NCBI GenBank assembly: GCA_016706275.1 | Contig: JADJJY010000002.1 | Coordinates: 110,001 to 174,000 of the forward strand | Reading direction: 5' to 3' | Source: Chloracidobacterium sp. | GTDB taxonomy: Bacteria > Acidobacteriota > Blastocatellia > Pyrinomonadales > Pyrinomonadaceae | DNA length: 64,000 nucleotides | In this document: positions 34,715 through 42,382 of the stretch, piece by piece | Numbering within the stretch: the first letter of the stretch is position 1 | Layout: every line of letters begins with the position of its first letter | Notes under the pieces: generated by a model | Told to the model about the DNA's origin: nothing | Databases searched by the model: none | What the model saw: the letters and a program-made list of their open reading frames with translations, nothing else | Position numbers and translations under genes: made by a program

Positions 34715-36736
34715 ATGAAGACTAGCGAATCAGGCTGGTTCAAGAAATGGCTCTACAGCGGTGTCCAAGAGATAGAAGGACCGTCTGAACCCGAAGGCAA
34801 GCATCAGCAGCACTCCTGGTGGAAGGTAATGTGTTTAACGGGTGTGGACTATTTTTCCACACTGGGTTATCAACCCGGGATCGCATTTTTGGCGGCCGGG
34901 GTCTTATCACCCGTTGCCACGCTCGTGCTCGTTCTGTTGACACTTTTTGGTGCGTTGCCGATCTATAGCCGGGTTGCTAAGGAAAGCCCGCACGGCGAAG
35001 GCTCGATCGCGATGCTCGAGGCATTACTGTCGCGTTGGAAAGGAAAGCTTTTTGTTCTTGTGCTGCTTGGTTTTGTCGCGACGGATTTTGTTATAACAAT
35101 TACGCTCTCTGCAGCTGACGCGACAGCCCACATACTTGAGAACCCTTTCGTCCACACTAGTCTGCCATTCCTCGACCATCCGGTGATCGTAACTTTTGCG
35201 TTGGTCGCTTTTCTAGGCGTTGTCTTTCTCAAAGGCTTTAAAGAAGCGATCGGTATTGCTGTGATCCTCGTTGCGATCTATTTGCTCCTAAATGTGGTCG
35301 TCTTGGCCCGAGCGATGGTCGAAGTGGTAAATCACCCTGACCTACTCGCAAACTGGCGGACAGCTCTGTTTGCATCGAAAATGTCGGCTGGGCCGTTTCA
35401 AGTCGCAGGACTCGCAGCCATCGTTTTGTTGTCAATAACCAGTTTCCCAAAGCTGGCTCTCGGACTTTCCGGATTCGAAACAGGCGTGGCCGTAATGCCG
35501 CTAGTAAAAAGGCCTAACCGAATTGGTAATACGCGTCGGTTATTGATGACGGCGGCGTTGATAATGAGTGTTCTGCTGATCGCGAGTAGTTTTGTAACGA
35601 GCGTTCTGATCCCGCAAGAGGAGTTTTGTCCAAGGATCGATTGCGGATCCGCAGCTCCCGTACACACGCCGCCGGCATATTGCGGATGTACGACCGAGCA
35701 AAAGGCGGCGGGAGCGACGACAGACCCCGGCAAGGCTAACGGCAGAGCCCTCGCATACATTGCCCACAAGTACCTCGGCGATATTTTTGGAACGATCTAC
35801 GATCTGAGTACTATTCTGATCCTTTGGTTTGCCGGAGCATCTGCGATGGCAGGGCTCTTAAACATCGTGCCGCGATACTTACCGCGATACGGTATGGCAC
35901 CCGAATGGTCGCGTGCTACGAGGCCGCTTGTGCTTGTCTTTACGGGCATATGTTTTGCCGTGACGTGGATATTTGAGGCAAATGTTGATGCACAGGGCGG
36001 CGCGTATGCGACCGGGGTGTTGGTTTTGATGTCGTCCGCTGCGATAGCCGTTTCGTTATCCGCACGGCGTAGAAAGAGCAAATGGACCCTTGCGTTTTGG
36101 CTTATTTCAGCGGTCTTTGTTTATACGACGGTCGCCAACATCATCGAGCGTCCTGATGGCATCAAGATCGCATCGATGTTCATCTTTGCCATAATTGCAG
36201 CATCGTTTATTTCGCGAGCGATGCGTTCGACAGAGATACGCATAGACAAGATCGAGCTTGACGAAGCAGCCCAAGCGTTTATCGATGAGATCAATGACGA
36301 GGGCCAGATACGCATTGTGACCAATCGGCGCGAGACTGGTGATATGACCGAGTACCGGTTCAAAGAACACGAAAAGCGGGTCGATAACCACATCCCTTCA
36401 TCGGACCCGATTTTGTTTTACGAGATCGAGACGGGCGATGCGTCCGAATTTAAGGGCAAGCTGTTCATCCGTGGGATCGACGTAGATGGCTATAGGATAC
36501 TTCGAACGCAGGCGCCAGCCGTTCCTAATGCGATCGCCGGATTTTTGCTACATTTGCGCGACACTACTGGTAAGATCCCACACGTTTATTTTGGCTGGAG
36601 TGAAGGCAATCCGCTTATGTATCTAGCGAGGTACATTTTGTTTGGTGAGGGCGACACGGCCCCTGTTACTCGCGAGATCTTGAGACAGGCTGAGAGTGAC
36701 CCCGAGATGCGGCCAAACGTTCACGTCGGCGGGTGA
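34715..36736 (+). CDS. APC-superfamily permease with C-terminal soluble domain
   Basis: The 673-residue protein has about twelve membrane helices in residues 40-500 and a soluble C-terminal part of about 160 residues. The signature at the start is VDYFSTLGYQPGIAFLAAGVLSP, and the loop GEGSIAMLE is conserved in this group. It belongs to the amino-acid/polyamine/cation family that includes KimA-like members, but the substrate cannot be told. A Cys-rich loop (about 304-330, FCPRIDCGS and YCGC) is unusual. The gene follows a structured leader and its stop lies next to that of a convergent gene. Confidence 0.85.
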   Translation: MKTSESGWFKKWLYSGVQEIEGPSEPEGKHQQHSWWKVMCLTGVDYFSTLGYQPGIAFLAAGVLSPVATLVLVLLTLFGALPIYSRVAKESPHGEGSIAMLEALLSRWKGKLFVLVLLGFVATDFVITITLSAADATAHILENPFVHTSLPFLDHPVIVTFALVAFLGVVFLKGFKEAIGIAVILVAIYLLLNVVVLARAMVEVVNHPDLLANWRTALFASKMSAGPFQVAGLAAIVLLSITSFPKLALGLSGFETGVAVMPLVKRPNRIGNTRRLLMTAALIMSVLLIASSFVTSVLIPQEEFCPRIDCGSAAPVHTPPAYCGCTTEQKAAGATTDPGKANGRALAYIAHKYLGDIFGTIYDLSTILILWFAGASAMAGLLNIVPRYLPRYGMAPEWSRATRPLVLVFTGICFAVTWIFEANVDAQGGAYATGVLVLMSSAAIAVSLSARRRKSKWTLAFWLISAVFVYTTVANIIERPDGIKIASMFIFAIIAASFISRAMRSTEIRIDKIELDEAAQAFIDEINDEGQIRIVTNRRETGDMTEYRFKEHEKRVDNHIPSSDPILFYEIETGDASEFKGKLFIRGIDVDGYRILRTQAPAVPNAIAGFLLHLRDTTGKIPHVYFGWSEGNPLMYLARYILFGEGDTAPVTREILRQAESDPEMRPNVHVGG

Positions 36737-37126
36737 TCAGGCATTTGCTCCGTTTGCGTGCCCGTTTTTGATAACCAGGTAACATTCCCGGCAATAGACC
36801 GGGCGTCCTTGTGATGGAAAAAATGGAACGGTCGTCGATTTAGAACAATTGGCACATTGGGTGCGAACATCTACCCGTTGCTTTTTACCGGTCGCGTGTG
36901 CGATCGCGATATCTGCGAGCCGGCGCGTTTTCGCCTGCTTGCATGGTTTGCATCGTTTAGGTGGATTTAGCAGATCCTTTTGAGCGTAAAAGAGTTGTTC
37001 GCCAGCTGACCAAACAAAATCATCCGAGCAGCCGATACACCGGATCGTTTTGTCTTCGAATGCGGCGGTATCTTCCGGAGGTTCGTCCGGATCTGTGAGT
37101 GTCGATGAATAGTTTCTATCAGCCAT
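36737..37126 (-). CDS. Double zinc-ribbon protein
   Basis: The 129-residue protein has two probable zinc-ribbon modules. The first (about 28-65) is CIGCSDDFVWSAGEQLFY followed by PPKRCKPCKQAK, which fits the zf-trcl type. The second (about 90-117) is CANCSKSTTVPFFPSQGRPVY ending CREC. Each has four cysteines. Proteins with the GRPVYCRECY phrase are widespread but poorly known; a nucleic-acid role is often assumed. The gene is convergent with the APC permease gene with no gap. Confidence 0.8.
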   Translation of the reverse strand: MADRNYSSTLTDPDEPPEDTAAFEDKTIRCIGCSDDFVWSAGEQLFYAQKDLLNPPKRCKPCKQAKTRRLADIAIAHATGKKQRVDVRTQCANCSKSTTVPFFPSQGRPVYCRECYLVIKNGHANGANA

Positions 37127-37304
37127 GGCCGGACGGTTTTGTACAGCTCAAAAAGGCTCGTGGAAGTTGAAATTTCGAATCTTAAATTCGCGTCTGACTA
37201 CGAGACCCAAATAGTCAATATGGGGCAATTGATTCTGACATTACAACTATCAGTTTTTAGTGTCAAGAGCGTGGTGTGACCATTTTGAATCAGAAGTCAG
37301 TTAT

Positions 37305-38567
37305 ATGAATGTTCTAGTCATTGGTTCGGGTGGACGCGAACATGCTATCTGCCGCACGTTTAGCAAAAGTTCGCGGGTAACGAGGCTTTTTTGCGCCAAC
37401 GGCAACGCCGGTATCGCACAGGTGGCTGAGTGCGTACCGGTCAGACCGGATGACATTTTTGCCCTTGCCGATTTTGCAACGCTGAACGCCATAGACCTCA
37501 CATTTGTCGGTGGGGAAACGTCGCTCGCTCTCGGGGTCGTTGATGAGTTTGAGGCTCGGGGGCTAAAGATAATCGGTCCGTGTAAAGAGGCCGCCCGGCT
37601 CGAAGCGAGCAAATCATTTGCAAAAGATTTTATGGCTCGTCACGGAGTGCCGACGGCCAAATTTACGACTTCGCATTCACCTGCATTTGCGATACTTGAG
37701 CTTGAAAGCGGGGATTTTGGTGACGAAAACTCTCCCGTCGTTGTCAAAGCTGATGGCCTTGCCGCCGGGAAAGGGGTAGTTGTTGCCAAAAATCGGACAG
37801 AGGCGGTTGGTGCGATCAAAGAAATGGCGGATCTGGTCGGCACGGCGGCGGCGGAAAAGATCGTGCTCGAAGAATGTATGTTTGGCCGCGAGGTGTCGCT
37901 GCTGATGTTTGCCGATGGCGAAGATTTTGCATTGATGCCGCCGACCCGCGACCACAAACGCATCGGCGAAGGCGATACAGGTCCAAACACTGGCGGGATG
38001 GGCACTTTCACAGATTCATCACTGCTCACCACAGACGAGTTGCAAATTATCAAAGATACAATGATCCGTCCGACGCTGCACGGATGTATTCGCGAAGGCT
38101 TTCGTTTTCGCGGGATAATGTTTCTCGGGATAATGATGACCGCCCAAGGCCCAAAGCTGCTCGAGTACAACGTCCGCTTTGGCGACCCCGAGACTCAGGC
38201 GATACTCGTCCGGCTTGAAACTGATCTATTTGATATTTGTGCAGCGATGCTTGATGGCACGCTTAGTAGTATCGATATCAAATGGAAACCGGGAAGCTCT
38301 GCGTGTGTTGTGCTTGCGTCCGAAGCTTATCCGCAAAAGCCTCGGACGGGCGATGTGATAAACGGTCTTGAAAACGTAAGCGGTGTCGAAGTCTTTCACG
38401 CAGGCACTTCAAAAGATGAAGCTGGTAATTACATCACGTCTGGTGGCCGTGTGCTAGGCGTAACGGCGACCGGCGACGATCTTTCCGCAGCACTGTCAAC
38501 CGCGTATTCGGCCGTCGCAAAAATTAGTTTCGAAGGGATGCAGTTTCGGCGTGACATCGGAAAATAG
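37305..38567 (+). CDS. purD: Phosphoribosylamine-glycine ligase
   Basis: PurD joins glycine to phosphoribosylamine using ATP, the second step of purine synthesis. The 420-residue protein has the family start MNVLVIGSGGREHAI. The ATP-grasp core includes VVKADGLAAGKGVVVA and EECMFGREVSLLMFADG, and RDHKRIGEGDTGPNTGGMG is the PurD signature. The end includes EYNVRFGDPETQ and a domain with VVLASEAYP. ATG 37305 gives the standard start. The roughly 180-base upstream spacer contains another copy of the GAAATTTCGAAT-type repeat near 37165. Confidence 0.96.
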   Translation: MNVLVIGSGGREHAICRTFSKSSRVTRLFCANGNAGIAQVAECVPVRPDDIFALADFATLNAIDLTFVGGETSLALGVVDEFEARGLKIIGPCKEAARLEASKSFAKDFMARHGVPTAKFTTSHSPAFAILELESGDFGDENSPVVVKADGLAAGKGVVVAKNRTEAVGAIKEMADLVGTAAAEKIVLEECMFGREVSLLMFADGEDFALMPPTRDHKRIGEGDTGPNTGGMGTFTDSSLLTTDELQIIKDTMIRPTLHGCIREGFRFRGIMFLGIMMTAQGPKLLEYNVRFGDPETQAILVRLETDLFDICAAMLDGTLSSIDIKWKPGSSACVVLASEAYPQKPRTGDVINGLENVSGVEVFHAGTSKDEAGNYITSGGRVLGVTATGDDLSAALSTAYSAVAKISFEGMQFRRDIGK

Positions 38568-38578
38568 ATCACGGAATT

Positions 38579-38651
38579 AAACCGCGAAATTCGCGAAAGA
38601 TGCTAAAAAAATCTTTTGCTCCTTTTCGTGTATTTCGCGTTTTTCGCGGTT
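38579..38651. repeat. CCGCGAAA-family inverted repeat between convergent genes
   Basis: The left arm (AACCGCGAAATTCGCGAAAG) and right arm (TATTTCGCGTTTTTCGCGGTT) are inverted copies made of tandem CGCGAAA units, with an A/T-rich centre. It sits between purD and the archaemetzincin gene, which converge. The same family is at 17054-17129 and 56705-56766. Confidence 0.75.
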
Positions 38652-39597
38652 AGATCTTTTTAACCGCTTCGGCTTTGCGGGTAAATTCCTCAGCTTCTTT
38701 GGTCAACCCATTTTTACGACAAAATTCGGCGAGGCGTGTGTATCGTTCGGCGGGTTTTGTGTCCGAGAGCCAGCATATCTTTGCCATACATTCAGGACAG
38801 GTATCGATGGGGCGTGAATCGGTTTCCCCAAGGTGATTTGTGCCGCTCATCACGCACTCGTATTTTGTGCAGTGTTTCATCGAGAACATGTGACCCATTT
38901 CATGTGCGGCGATCTTTAATGTGCGGAGCAAAAAGCCGCGTTCGTCGGTGTGATCGTCCAGCCGGAAAAGCGACCAGACGCCGACGCGGTTCTCAAGGCT
39001 CCCTTGGCCAAATACATAATTCATCGACTCATCCGGGTAAAGGTCATCGGCCGTAAACGCGATCAGCGCCGCCGCGTCCTTTGGCAATATCGGCATGAGG
39101 ACATCGTTGAGGATATAGCCGGTTTTGATCTGACGCTTTTTTGTGAGCTGGTTTTGCCGAGTGTTTGGAGTCCCGCCTTTGGGCGGCTCGACTACGAGAG
39201 GTTTGGCGGCCATCTGCTCGACCGGCAGATCATAAAACGCCGCCAGATATTCCGTCGTCTGAGCGATCAGTTTTTGCTGTTTTGCATCAAACGCGCCAAG
39301 CGGCAGGACATAGATCTTTTGCCGTTCCTTCGTCGGTTTGGTAGGATCGGCGTCAAGATACTCGTCAAACGTCTGCCCCGTTTCGGTATGTGATGCCAAC
39401 CAATCGTTAGTTCCGGGCTTGCTCATCACCTTAAAAAAAGGCTCGATCTTTTTGATCGAATCGCGAAGCTCCTTGATCTCCTTCTTAGCCTCGCGAGCGG
39501 CGGTCATGTTGGACGCGGGCTTGTTCTCGGGTTTCGAACAGGAAGAAAGTGTGCCCGCGAAAATCGCTAAACAAACGAAAAAAAGAGAAAGGCCCAT
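38650..39597 (-). CDS. Archaemetzincin-like lipoprotein
   Basis: The 315-residue protein, from ATG 39597, has a lipoprotein signal (MGLSLFFVCLAIFAGTLSSC). The metzincin motif is HEMGHMFSMKH, followed by CTKYECVM and, after a gap, CPEC. This is the archaemetzincin pattern (HExxHxxGxxHCx4CxM...CxxC), except that the usual Gly is Ser. All zinc and Cys ligands remain. Archaemetzincins are zinc proteases of unclear natural substrate. An earlier ATG at 39654, on the aroC stop codon, is possible and would add residues encoded by a CGCGAAA-type repeat arm. Confidence 0.85.
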   Translation of the reverse strand: MGLSLFFVCLAIFAGTLSSCSKPENKPASNMTAAREAKKEIKELRDSIKKIEPFFKVMSKPGTNDWLASHTETGQTFDEYLDADPTKPTKERQKIYVLPLGAFDAKQQKLIAQTTEYLAAFYDLPVEQMAAKPLVVEPPKGGTPNTRQNQLTKKRQIKTGYILNDVLMPILPKDAAALIAFTADDLYPDESMNYVFGQGSLENRVGVWSLFRLDDHTDERGFLLRTLKIAAHEMGHMFSMKHCTKYECVMSGTNHLGETDSRPIDTCPECMAKICWLSDTKPAERYTRLAEFCRKNGLTKEAEEFTRKAEAVKKI

Positions 39598-39653
39598 AGA
39601 AAAAGTTCTTTCTTTAGTGATTTTCGCGTATTTAGCGGGCAAAATCCTATGCA

Positions 39654-40820
39654 TCAGTAATTCGTGAGGGAGTTCTGATATCCGTCAAAGTTTCGTTTCA
39701 TCTCATCGAGAGAATCCCCGCCAAATTTTTCACGCATTTCGTTTGCCAATACTGCTGCAAGCATTGCTTCGCCAATCACTCCGGCGGCGGGTACGGCGGT
39801 GATATCTGAGCGTTCAAATGCAGCGTCACTTGATTCTTTGGTGTCGATATCGACACTTGCAAGCGGTTTTCGGAGGGTTGAGATAGGTTTCATATATCCG
39901 CGAACCCGAAGTTCTTCGCCGTTAGTAATGCCGCCTTCGAGACCACCCGCACGGTTCGACGAACGGCCAAATGACTCGCCGTTGTGGAATATTTCGTCGT
40001 GAACCTCAGAGCCACGTTTGCAGGCATTTGCAACACCATCCCCGATCTCAACGGCTTTTATGGCGTGGATCGACATTATGGCCCGAGCGATGCGGCCGTC
40101 TAGTTTGTCTTCCCACGATGTGTGCGAGCCGAGCCCGACGGGCAGGCCCTTTGCAACCACTTCGAAGACACCGCCAAGTGTATCGCCGTCGGTTTTGGCT
40201 TTATCGATCGCGGCGATCATTTCCTGTTCGGCTTTGGCGTCGGCACAGTTTAGCGGGGAGTCTTTTGGGATGGAGGCGATCTCTTCCCATGTTTTTACGA
40301 GAAGGTGTTCGGGGTGGGTCCCGATTTTTACGACGTGGCTCTTGATCTCGATCCCAAACGTAGCCAGAAGTTTTTTTGCTAGTGCACCACAGGCGACACG
40401 AGCAGCGGTTTCACGGGCAGATGCCCGCTCCAGAATGTCACGTAGATCACGAGTCTGGTATTTCTGTCCTCCGGCAAGATCAGCGTGGCCCGGACGCGGA
40501 CGCGTGACATGACGCGGATTTTTCGGCTGCTCTTCCAACTGGTCAGACGACATTATGTCCTGCCAATGAACAAAATCTTTGTTTTCGATAGTGAGGGCGA
40601 TCGGCGAACCGAGAGCTTTACCGTGGCGAACGCCGGATAGTATTTCGACGGTGTCAGTCTCGATCTTCATCCGTCCTCCGCGTCCATAGCCCTGCTGACG
40701 CCGCCAGAGTTCGTGGTTGATCGCGGCAATGTCGATAGGCAGTCCGGCAGGCACGCCTTCGATAATGGCGACAAGAGCCTTGCCGTGCGATTCGCCTGCG
40801 GTTGTGAATTTAAAGAACAT
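39654..40820 (-). CDS. aroC: Chorismate synthase
   Basis: AroC makes chorismate from EPSP with reduced flavin, the last step of the shikimate pathway. The 388-residue protein starts MFFKFTTAGESHGKALVAII and contains RRQQGYGRGGRMKIETD, RPGHADLAGGQKY, RASARETAAR and the LEGGITNGEEL and VPAAGVIGEAMLA regions, all family landmarks. ATG 40820 is preferred to a GTG at 40835 that lies in the flanking repeat. Its stop overlaps a possible start of the archaemetzincin gene. PabB, a chorismate user, lies about 7 kb away. Confidence 0.96.
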   Translation of the reverse strand: MFFKFTTAGESHGKALVAIIEGVPAGLPIDIAAINHELWRRQQGYGRGGRMKIETDTVEILSGVRHGKALGSPIALTIENKDFVHWQDIMSSDQLEEQPKNPRHVTRPRPGHADLAGGQKYQTRDLRDILERASARETAARVACGALAKKLLATFGIEIKSHVVKIGTHPEHLLVKTWEEIASIPKDSPLNCADAKAEQEMIAAIDKAKTDGDTLGGVFEVVAKGLPVGLGSHTSWEDKLDGRIARAIMSIHAIKAVEIGDGVANACKRGSEVHDEIFHNGESFGRSSNRAGGLEGGITNGEELRVRGYMKPISTLRKPLASVDIDTKESSDAAFERSDITAVPAAGVIGEAMLAAVLANEMREKFGGDSLDEMKRNFDGYQNSLTNY

Positions 40821-40829
40821 AAGAAATTT

Positions 40830-40903
40830 AACCACAGATGGACACAGATAAACACAGATTATTTCTATTTCTTATCCGTGTTGATCTGTGTTCATCTGTG
40901 GTT
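40830..40903. repeat. CACAGATGAACACAGA-family inverted repeat
   Basis: The left arm (ACCACAGATGGACACAGATA and on) and right arm (GTGTTCATCTGTGGTT) are inverted copies of tandem CACAGAT units around a T-rich centre. The right part overlaps the last codons of the second DMT transporter gene and gives its C-terminal residues. The left part lies directly upstream of the aroC start. Confidence 0.75.
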
Positions 40904-41777
40904 GTAAACGCCTCTTCCTAAACACGATCAAGCCAATGCTGCCGATGATGAGCAGCCCGCCTAATCCGGTTTGCGGCGGTAGAGTTTCGCCGATAGTTAT
41001 CGCTCCTATCACGACCGCGAGCAACGGCGTGACGAGCGAGATCATCATTGCTTTTGTCGATTCGATCTTACCCAGTAGCCAATAATAAAGCCAAAAAGCC
41101 GCGATCGTTCCGGCGATGGTCAGATACAATACACAGCCGACCGCTTTCCACGTCCAGTGAAACGTCAGCGGATTGCCCTCGGCGATGAGGCTGTAGACGA
41201 TGATCGCGGGCAGGCCGCAGAGCATCTGGCAAAACACGAGTGCCGCCGGGTGTATCGCACCGCCCTTTGCCTTTACAAGGATCGACGCCTGTGCCGCCGC
41301 GTACGAACCGATCACTACACCCAGGCAACCAAGAAATGCCATGAAACTTTGCACGCTCAACTGGTCGTAAAAAATTACGCCGACGCCGACAATTCCCATT
41401 GCGACAGCAAAGACCTTTAGCCTTGTGATCCGCTCGTTCGGCAAAAATATCCATGCTAGGATCAGGCCAAAGACAGTGATCATCGCCTGCAGCACGGCGG
41501 CAAGGCCGGACGTGATATATTGCTCGCTCCAAAAGACCATGCTGTAGTTGATCGAGAACTGCAGCACGCCCGTGAGGGCGATCAGCCGCCATTGTTTTGC
41601 GGTCTTGGGCATCGGGATCTTTTGAACGCGGATAACAACGAAGAGGATCGCGACCGCCAGCAGAAACCGGGCCGCCGCAAACGATATTGGCGGCAGGTCG
41701 TCGAGGCCGATCTTGATAAAGATCCACGTCGTGCCCCAGATCAGACAAAGCAAGAGCCAGATGAGTACTGTTTTCAT
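40872..41777 (-). CDS. EamA/DMT-family transporter
   Basis: The 301-residue protein has ten hydrophobic helices in two EamA halves, with LIWGTTWIFIKIGLDDLPPISFAAARFL at the start and a matching second half ending GGLLIIGSIGLIVFRKRR. The final residues (QPQMNTDQHG) are written by a CACAGATGAACACAGA repeat, so the original end was probably just after the basic cluster. The start codon overlaps the rsmD stop (TAATG), showing a translational link with rsmD. The substrate is unknown. Confidence 0.88.
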   Translation of the reverse strand: MKTVLIWLLLCLIWGTTWIFIKIGLDDLPPISFAAARFLLAVAILFVVIRVQKIPMPKTAKQWRLIALTGVLQFSINYSMVFWSEQYITSGLAAVLQAMITVFGLILAWIFLPNERITRLKVFAVAMGIVGVGVIFYDQLSVQSFMAFLGCLGVVIGSYAAAQASILVKAKGGAIHPAALVFCQMLCGLPAIIVYSLIAEGNPLTFHWTWKAVGCVLYLTIAGTIAAFWLYYWLLGKIESTKAMMISLVTPLLAVVIGAITIGETLPPQTGLGGLLIIGSIGLIVFRKRRLQPQMNTDQHG

Positions 41778-42328
41778 TAATCGCGTTCGTAAAAGCTGAG
41801 GCTAGTCTCACCTTGTTTGAGTATCCGCCAGCGGCGAAGTGACCCGACCTCGTCCGGGATATGTTTTTTTGAGTGATGTTCGACGACCAGCAAACCGCCG
41901 TCATTGAGCAGTTTAGAGCTAAAGCCGAATTCGTGCAGCACGATCGAATAATCAGCCTCATACGGCGGATCGTAAAATGCAATATCCCAACCCGTAACGT
42001 GCTCGCGTCCGGTGAAGTTGTCAGCATCGAGACCGAGGATCTCTGTCGTATTTTCAGACACGTCAAGTTTGTCGAGATTTTCTTCGATCAGAGCACAAGA
42101 TCTTTTTGATCTATCAACAAACGTCACAAATCCCGCTCCACGGGAGAGTGCTTCGATCCCGATCGCACCGGTTCCGGCACAAAGATCGAGAAAACGCGTT
42201 TCGTCGTCGATTCGCGGGGCGAGGACGTTGAATAGAGTTTCGCGCAGGCGGTCTGAGGTCGGCCGCGTTTTGTTGTCCGGCGGACTTTTTAGCACGCGGC
42301 CGCGATAGATACCGGCAATGACACGCAT
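41777..42328 (-). CDS. rsmD: 16S rRNA m2G966 methyltransferase
   Basis: RsmD methylates guanine 966 in 16S rRNA during ribosome assembly. The 183-residue protein starts MRVIAGIYRGRVLKSPP and has TRPTSDRLRETLFNVLAP, the SAM motif FLDLCAGTGAIGIEALSRGA and the catalytic DPPY at AFYDPPYEA. These are the usual landmarks. I chose ATG 42328 since it gives this common start. It is followed without a gap by a transporter gene. Confidence 0.95.
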   Translation of the reverse strand: MRVIAGIYRGRVLKSPPDNKTRPTSDRLRETLFNVLAPRIDDETRFLDLCAGTGAIGIEALSRGAGFVTFVDRSKRSCALIEENLDKLDVSENTTEILGLDADNFTGREHVTGWDIAFYDPPYEADYSIVLHEFGFSSKLLNDGGLLVVEHHSKKHIPDEVGSLRRWRILKQGETSLSFYERD

Positions 42329-42382
42329 AAACGATAGTGTAGGGAATTGGAGCGTTGTGGGCAAAAGCGATGCTTATTTGGG

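Noticed and set aside
41068..42066. Long minus-strand frame overlapping the DMT transporter and rsmD
   Set aside because: It is an out-of-frame shadow of two clear genes in other frames.
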